Positions 19,270 through 23,250 of a DNA stretch of 23,250 nt are shown here, piece by piece (position 1 is the first letter of the stretch; every line of letters starts with the position of its first letter). The stretch is taken from positions 1 through 23,250 of the forward strand of contig RSEE01000184.1 in the NCBI GenBank assembly GCA_003971905.1. The letters run 5' to 3'. Source of the stretch: Moniliella sp. 'wahieum'. Its lineage: Eukaryota; Basidiomycota; Moniliellomycetes; Moniliellales; Moniliellaceae. The position numbers and the translations under genes are program-made. The notes below the pieces were generated by a model. The model was not told the origin of the DNA. It saw only the letters and a program-made list of their open reading frames with translations, and did no database searches.

Positions 19270-21167
19270 AATGACCTGAATAGTTCGATCCCTCAGCAGA
19301 AGGACCATGGTTGAAGACAGGACGGGCTAGGCCGTCATGACGTCATGCATGTGACGCCTTCGTACTCGACTGCTGAGTGGCTGAGCGCTGAGTCTCAGCG
19401 CTGAGCCCATGTAAGCTCTTGATTATTTTGCGATGTCAGTAATCACGGCCAACCTGATCGACCTTCGGTCTGATCCCACTCCGGCAGTTGATCGACGCGG
19501 GTCCTGAGATGTATTGATGCGTCCGCGAAAGGGGATGGCTAGCTGGCCCGACTGGAAACTCTCCCTGCCCACGTGAGTGACTACTACTCACAGCACGGAT
19601 GATTTGGAGCCAACAGCTGTGTTTTTAAGTCAAGCAACGGCTGGTCCGTGAGCCATTTCGAGCGGTTGCTGCCCGGGCACCTACCTCTCGGGTTGCAGCC
19701 GTGGGCCGTCGCTCCGCAACAGTACCACACCCCTCCTGATCCGACGCTCCCCGGCCGCTGTGGGGGGTGGATTTGGTCTGGGGATGAGCATCTCCCCCGG
19801 ACCGCGCGCGCCAATGATGAATACCACCCTCAATGTCCACCGATCCAGTTCCCACTTGCTAGGCCACTGCACCGTCCCAACCCAGAACAGCTCGCCTCTT
19901 CTAGGATAGCCGCGGCGTACGTAACGCAAGCGGCCTCCATCGCCCAGACTAACTCTTCGCGACGCACGATGGCCAGAGCACAGTCACAACGGCCAAGTAG
20001 AACCACTCGGATTGCGTCTTTGCTACCACCAGCTGCCTCCCTCCTGTTCAACATCCCATCCCGCCCTCATGTCGTTCAGGCACTTGGATAGGCATCCCAT
20101 ATTCCACGATCAACTCGTCTCCCTGGCTCTTAGGCATGGATCAGGGGTAAAGCCGTGTTGTAAGGTGCCGTTGCTATGCATTACGCGTGGACTGATCACT
20201 TGGGAGGATGAACGTACGAACGAAGAAAAACCGGGCAACCTATGAGTGCGGTAATGTCAGTCGCAAACCAGAGTCAATATCCAGACAAGCACGCCCCACA
20301 CGACGACGCCATCAGAACAACGGGACGATGAGCATACGCTGCACCAGTCCAGCCCACGAGGCCTTGGCACCCGCACATCTCACTATGTTGTCTGGCTCCT
20401 CTGCCCTCGGCCCCAACAATCGGCGGCGTGATGAGGATGACGATCTCCGATCAACCTCACCATTTGAGGGCCATGACATGCTCTCAATGGAGTCCTGATG
20501 GCAAGGTTGATGCCAGCTGACCCGCATCCGTTTTGGGAATGTAAATCGTCTGTGCCAGTGGTGCAGCTTATGGCCAAACAGCACAGTACCCGCAGTGCTG
20601 GCACTCCCTCCATCGGCGCTTTGAACGACTCACTGGGGCAGGCGCTGACGCGACGACTTGATGCACTGCATGAGTGCGTGACCTCCCGTTCCTGCGTCTG
20701 ACAAAAGCCACATGGTCAGCACTTGGGCCCAGCACAGAATATGAACCGCATACAGGCATTTCCACCAACAACGTTAGCGCGCTGGCTTCATCCTGGATTG
20801 GTAGTCCAGTCAGAGAGGTGTGCCCTCAACCAATCGTGCCATCAGGGGCGATCAGCAGCAGCACCGTTTCTTATCCTGCTGGTCCACACACCACCATGGC
20901 TAACCCACATTCCCCGGCTTGAAAGTGACGATCTGCAGATGCGTGGCCCCTTGTTCATCGGCACCAGATCGTGCCAGAAGCTGTGATGACTCCACCCACG
21001 TCTTGATATTGGACCTCAAATTCTTGCGACGCTTGTGTGTTCTGAGGACAGCAAATACCAGCAAAGAAATCATCCGCAAGCGGTGGTACTTTGTTTGGGG
21101 TGCTGCTAGCCTTGGAGGTGCGCACTACGCATATTGCTGGCAATCGAAAGGGAGCGCCCAATCGCTG

Positions 21168-21557
21168 CTACTGCCATCGCTGAATCCAGTTCTCGGCACC
21201 CATGGGTGGGCCGCCTTCAGCTTGTTTTGCCTTCCGCTGCACGGCGATGATGTTGCTAAATGGCCATGCCACCTCCCTCTTTCTAGACGTTCCGAGTAGA
21301 CACAGTTGTAGCACGGTCCCTTGTCTTCCGAGTTCGGTGGGGGCGAGGACTTGCTGCAAGAACTCCATGTATGCAGCCGATGAGTAAGCTGACTTTCGGC
21401 ATGTCCTTTTTGGGACGTGTGTCGGTGGGTGAAAGGAATGCGAATGGTCTCGATGCTTCGCGCCGGGTTGGTACAAATAACGCTCACAGTTGAACCAAGC
21501 GGAGATAAGGATGAAATGCTCAGCAGCCCCTCTGGAAACGAACATGCTCGTGGGCAC
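21168..21557 (-). pseudogene. possible gene remnant, unassigned
   Basis: This minus-strand open frame of about 130 codons has a protein-like composition: HFILISAWFNCERYLYQPGA, then AAYMEFLQQVLAPTELGRQG, then VAWPFSNIIAVQRKAKQAEG. It has no recognisable domain. Possible continuations in other frames lie below it (ADDFFAGICCPQNTQ, GATHLQIVTFKPGNVG). It could be one exon of a broken gene or a chance frame. The antisense strand is also open in places, so the strand is not settled. Confidence 0.2.
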
Positions 21558-21894
21558 TCATCCATCCTGTTTGTTTTGAGAGGATTGTTTTGAGAGGAGA
21601 GGATTGAGCGCCTGCTTCGGCGAATGGAGCCCTGGCTTTGCACCCACGATACCTCGAAGGCCTCACATTGGCCACGCCGCCGAGGTCAGCAGGGCCAACG
21701 CGCATGCTGAAGTGCTGACCGGAACAATGCCTTGGCATAGGCGGTGGTGGTGGTGGTGGGGCAAAGGGAGCAGGCGGACAGCCCAGACCAACAGCGACGC
21801 CAACCCTGTCGATGCACGTGCACGGGCTTATGCGGCAGTAGGGTTAGGATTAGAGTAAGCTCCACTGGGTTGGTGCAGAGCAGGCGGGCCTTAG

Positions 21895-22362
21895 CTAGGA
21901 TCAGACCATCTTGGATCCGACGCGGCCCGTAACAGCTGCAGTACATTCACAAGTGACACGGAGCCTGTTCTCACGTTACAGTTGGAAGATTTGCTCAAAA
22001 AGGCCAATAACCGCACCGAAGAACGCCATGTCCCACTGACCAGAAGAGCGCTACATTCACACTCGCCCCCCAACTCTGAGCTGTCGTTGGCATTCTCCTC
22101 TCTCATGGTCTCACCCCAGCGCATGGGCCAGACCCGAGACGCGTCGATGCACGTGGGCCAAGAGGAGGCCTTTGCGAAATTGGAGGTGGACGAGGCCGAG
22201 GCGGCCAAGGAATTGTTGGACGAGGAGGAGGCTGCGACAGGATTGGACAATAAGGGCCAGGAGAGAAATCAATCGTCCTCGTCGTTCGCCCCCTACGCCC
22301 CCTTTGCCTCCTTTTCCCTTTCGCCCCCATCGGGATCAGAGTCGTACTATTGGACTTATTGA
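21895..22362 (+). CDS. acidic repeat module A, hypothetical
   Basis: This frame opens after a stop near 21893 and runs to 22360-22362. It contains LTLQLEDLLKKANNRTEERH, later ASMHVGQEEAFAKLEVDEAE and AAKELLDEEEAATGLDN. The late part is paralogous to module B downstream. The only in-frame ATGs are internal, so the start is unresolved and an upstream exon may exist. GC at third positions is high in the acidic part. The opposite strand is also open (21891-22250) and Ser-rich, so the coding strand is not certain. Function is unknown. Confidence 0.3.
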   Translation, partial: LGSDHLGSDAARNSCSTFTSDTEPVLTLQLEDLLKKANNRTEERHVPLTRRALHSHSPPNSELSLAFSSLMVSPQRMGQTRDASMHVGQEEAFAKLEVDEAEAAKELLDEEEAATGLDNKGQERNQSSSSFAPYAPFASFSLSPPSGSESYYWTY

Positions 22363-22379
22363 ACTCATCCGAAAAGATG

Positions 22380-22631
22380 GTTGCATCTCCCTCTTCTTTC
22401 CCGGTCCCGTCCCCGACCATCAGTGCTCAGGCCCGTGCCTCGTCGATGGAAGTGGGCAGAGAAGAGGCGCCCCTGCGATTGGACGAGGAGGCGTCTACCG
22501 AATTGGATGAGGAGGCGTCTACCGAATTGAACGAAGAGGCCGCCACGGAACTAGACGAGGACCAGGGAAAGGCAGACACAATGATTCCTAGTGTTTGCTC
22601 TACTTCATCCTCCTGCATGTCAGGACCCTAG
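22380..22631 (+). CDS. acidic repeat module B with 8-residue repeats, hypothetical
   Basis: The ATG at 22380 begins MVASPSSFPVPSPTISAQA. The frame then reads SSMEVGREEAPLR, followed by three 24-bp repeats (22479-22550) encoding LDEEASTE, LDEEASTE and LNEEAATE and a fourth partial LDED. It ends CMSGP at 22631. It resembles module A in the same order (SMxVGxEEA, then Leu-Asp/Glu-rich repeats), so the two probably arose by local duplication, perhaps within one gene now out of frame. The opposite strand is also open over 22427-22618, with a Ser-rich reading. No known domain was recognised. Confidence 0.35.
   Translation, partial: VASPSSFPVPSPTISAQARASSMEVGREEAPLRLDEEASTELDEEASTELNEEAATELDEDQGKADTMIPSVCSTSSSCMSGP
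22479..22562 (+). repeat. 24-bp tandem repeat, about 3.5 copies
   Basis: The unit TTGGACGAGGAGGCGTCTAC plus CGAA repeats at 22479, 22503 and 22527, with a partial copy at 22551. Differences between copies fall partly at third codon positions, which is mild support for coding in the acidic frame. Confidence 0.85.
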
Positions 22632-22649
22632 ACATATGTTATTGAAATC

Positions 22650-22667
22650 AATTGCAGGCTGGCAATT
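22650..22667. repeat. short inverted repeat AATTGC..GCAATT
   Basis: Six-base arms at 22650-22655 and 22662-22667 surround a 6-base loop. It lies just proximal to the longer perfect palindrome at 22692-22711. Confidence 0.6.
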
Positions 22668-22691
22668 ATTGATCGGCTCCGCCTGACGTCC

Positions 22692-22711
22692 AAAATCAAT
22701 ATTGATTTTGA
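22692..22711. repeat. 20-bp perfect palindrome CAAAATCAATATTGATTTTG
   Basis: The sequence equals its own reverse complement over all 20 bases. It is AT-rich in a GC-rich neighbourhood and sits about 50 bp before the tandem subtelomeric repeats. It may be a binding site for a dimeric protein or a cruciform-prone site. Confidence 0.9.
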
Positions 22712-22780
22712 GATGACCCGGGTTGAGCCTGAGCGATGACCTATGACGTAGTCATCACCCGTCGAGGCCATCGGAGGGCG

Positions 22781-22812
22781 GTTGGGTTGGGTTGGGTTGG
22801 GTAGGGTTAGGG
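22781..22812 (+). repeat. telomere-like core of repeat copy 1
   Basis: Four TTGGG units are followed by TAGGGTTAGGG. This is the longest of the three cores and mixes TTGGG, TAGGG and TTAGGG. Confidence 0.85.
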
Positions 22813-22933
22813 ATGGGTGGGTGTAACTTGTCAACGGTGCGTCCAATCGAGAAACGGAGGCCATATGCTGCATAGAGCGGACGATTTCCTAGCGAGCTAT
22901 CGTCGTCGAGGCCATCGGAGGGTGGGTGTTTGT

Positions 22934-22957
22934 GGGTCGGGTTGGGTAGGGTTAGGG
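22934..22957 (+). repeat. telomere-like core of repeat copy 2
   Basis: GGGTCGGGTTGGGTAGGGTTAGGG, read as GGG-TCGGG-TTGGG-TAGGG-TTAGGG, is shorter than copy 1 but has the same TAGGGTTAGGG end. Confidence 0.85.
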
Positions 22958-23083
22958 ATGGGTGGGTGTAACTTGTCAACGGTGCGTCCAATCGAGAAAC
23001 GAGGCCATATGCTGCATAGAGCGGACGATTTCGTAGCGAGCTATCGTCGAGGCCATCGGAGGGTGGGTGGGGGGGTGGGGTGT

Positions 23084-23097
23084 GGGTAGGGTTAGGG
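23084..23097 (+). repeat. telomere-like core of repeat copy 3
   Basis: Only GGGTAGGGTTAGGG remains, preceded by a G-rich stretch. It is the shortest of the three cores and the closest to the chromosome end. Confidence 0.85.
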
Positions 23098-23169
23098 ATG
23101 GGTGGGTGTAACTTGTCAACGGTGCGTCCAATCGAGAACGGAGGCATATGCTGCATAGCGGACGATTTT

Positions 23170-23222
23170 ATAGCGAGCTAATCGCCTCGGCATAACTCTC
23201 TCCCCTTCGGGTAGCTCGCTAT
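23170..23222. repeat. 11-bp inverted repeat flanking a 31-bp spacer
   Basis: ATAGCGAGCTA at 23170-23180 is the exact reverse complement of TAGCTCGCTAT at 23212-23222. The left arm is the end of repeat copy 3. The right arm lies just inside the terminal telomere sequence. Confidence 0.85.
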
Positions 23223-23240
23223 CTACCCTCGGCCCTCCCC

Positions 23241-23250
23241 TAGGGTTAGG
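23241..23250 (+). repeat. telomeric TTAGGG sequence at the window edge
   Basis: The window ends TAGGGTTAGG, with the G-rich strand 5'->3' toward the edge, as expected at a right chromosome end. The number of repeats beyond the edge is unknown. Confidence 0.75.

Larger units (their letters stand above)
19176..21894. other. subtelomere-proximal region without a confident gene
   Basis: About 2.7 kb. It starts with the promoter side of the TFIIS-type gene and the GGT microsatellite (19229-19269). A CTGAGCGCTGAGTCTCAGCGCTGAG inverted-repeat cluster lies near 19380-19405, partly self-complementary. Frames on both strands read weakly like protein, for example minus-strand AAYMEFLQQVLAPTELGRQG (about 21320-21390) and TWVESSQLLARSGADEQGAT (about 20945-21005). 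They are short, interrupted and match no family I know. They may be remnants of a decayed subtelomeric gene. No transposase, helicase or reverse transcriptase motif was seen. Confidence 0.4.
22761..23181. repeat. subtelomeric tandem repeat array, three copies
   Basis: Three head-to-tail copies begin at 22761, 22905 and 23046, each starting GTCGAGGCCATCGGAGGG. They are about 144, 141 and 136 bp long. Each holds a telomere-like core, then GATGGGTGGGTGTAACTTGT, CAACGGTGCGTCCAATCGAG, CATATGCTGCATAG and GCGGACGATTT..TAGCGAGCTA. Differences are mostly small indels and variation in the telomere-like core length. Confidence 0.95.

Noticed and set aside
19270..19310. tRNA-like TTCGATCC sequence
   Set aside because: The flanking bases do not form a T-stem and no acceptor or anticodon arms could be found.
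19648..20091. Plus-strand open frame of about 147 codons
   Set aside because: There is no domain and frames are equally open on the opposite strand. It is not supported as a gene.
22755..23156. Minus-strand open frame across the tandem repeats, with His/Pro-rich repeats
   Set aside because: It simply reads the subtelomeric repeats. Although two unit lengths are multiples of three, the frame differs between copies inside the unit, so it is not maintained as protein.
1..23250. CRISPR array, transposon terminal repeats, reverse transcriptase, or subtelomeric RecQ-type helicase
   Set aside because: No regularly spaced repeats with unique spacers, no catalytic motifs, and no long terminal repeats were seen. 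The only regular array is the three-copy subtelomeric repeat.

Overview
The window looks like the right-hand end of a fungal chromosome, most likely a basidiomycete. The evidence is GC-rich DNA, short introns (48-79 nt, GTRCGT donors, CTAAC/CTGAC-like branch sites), typical fungal proteins, and TTAGGG telomere DNA with the G-rich strand running toward the right edge. A smut-like (Ustilaginomycotina) lineage is a guess. No prokaryotic gene, CRISPR array, rRNA, tRNA or complete transposon was recognised.

Layout, left to right. 1-2521: no gene recognised, with short dispersed motifs. 2522-4023 (+): Ser/Pro-rich disordered protein of unknown function. 4406-6757 (-): ESF1, an 18S rRNA processing factor. 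7006-8210 (+): LCP5/neuroguidin, a U3 snoRNP/SSU-processome factor, divergent from ESF1 across about 250 bp. 8491-9654 (-): unknown protein with PPxY-type motifs and two introns. 9655-12135: no confident gene, one possible fragmented membrane protein on the minus strand. 12136-13518 (+): secreted, probably GPI-anchored alpha/beta-hydrolase-like protein with a GHGGGG nucleophile elbow that lacks serine. 13519-14913: intergenic. 14914-17938 (-): SQS1/PFA1-like protein with RGG, R3H and G-patch elements, a Prp43 helicase cofactor. 18527-19175 (-): small protein built on the TFIIS central domain. 19176-21894: no confident gene. 21895-22631: two related acidic repeat modules. 22692-22711: perfect palindrome. 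22761-23181: three tandem subtelomeric repeats with telomere-like cores. 23241-23250: telomeric sequence at the edge.

Three of the recognised genes (ESF1, LCP5, SQS1) act in small-subunit ribosome biogenesis, two of them from a shared divergent promoter. I see no evidence of a new multi-gene system.

A key caveat is that nearly every recognisable gene is broken by several single-base frame changes, often in homopolymers, while the protein sequence continues well in another frame. ESF1 and LCP5 are expected to be essential, so I favour uncorrected long-read errors over real decay. Coding spans below are therefore gene extents, not clean open frames.
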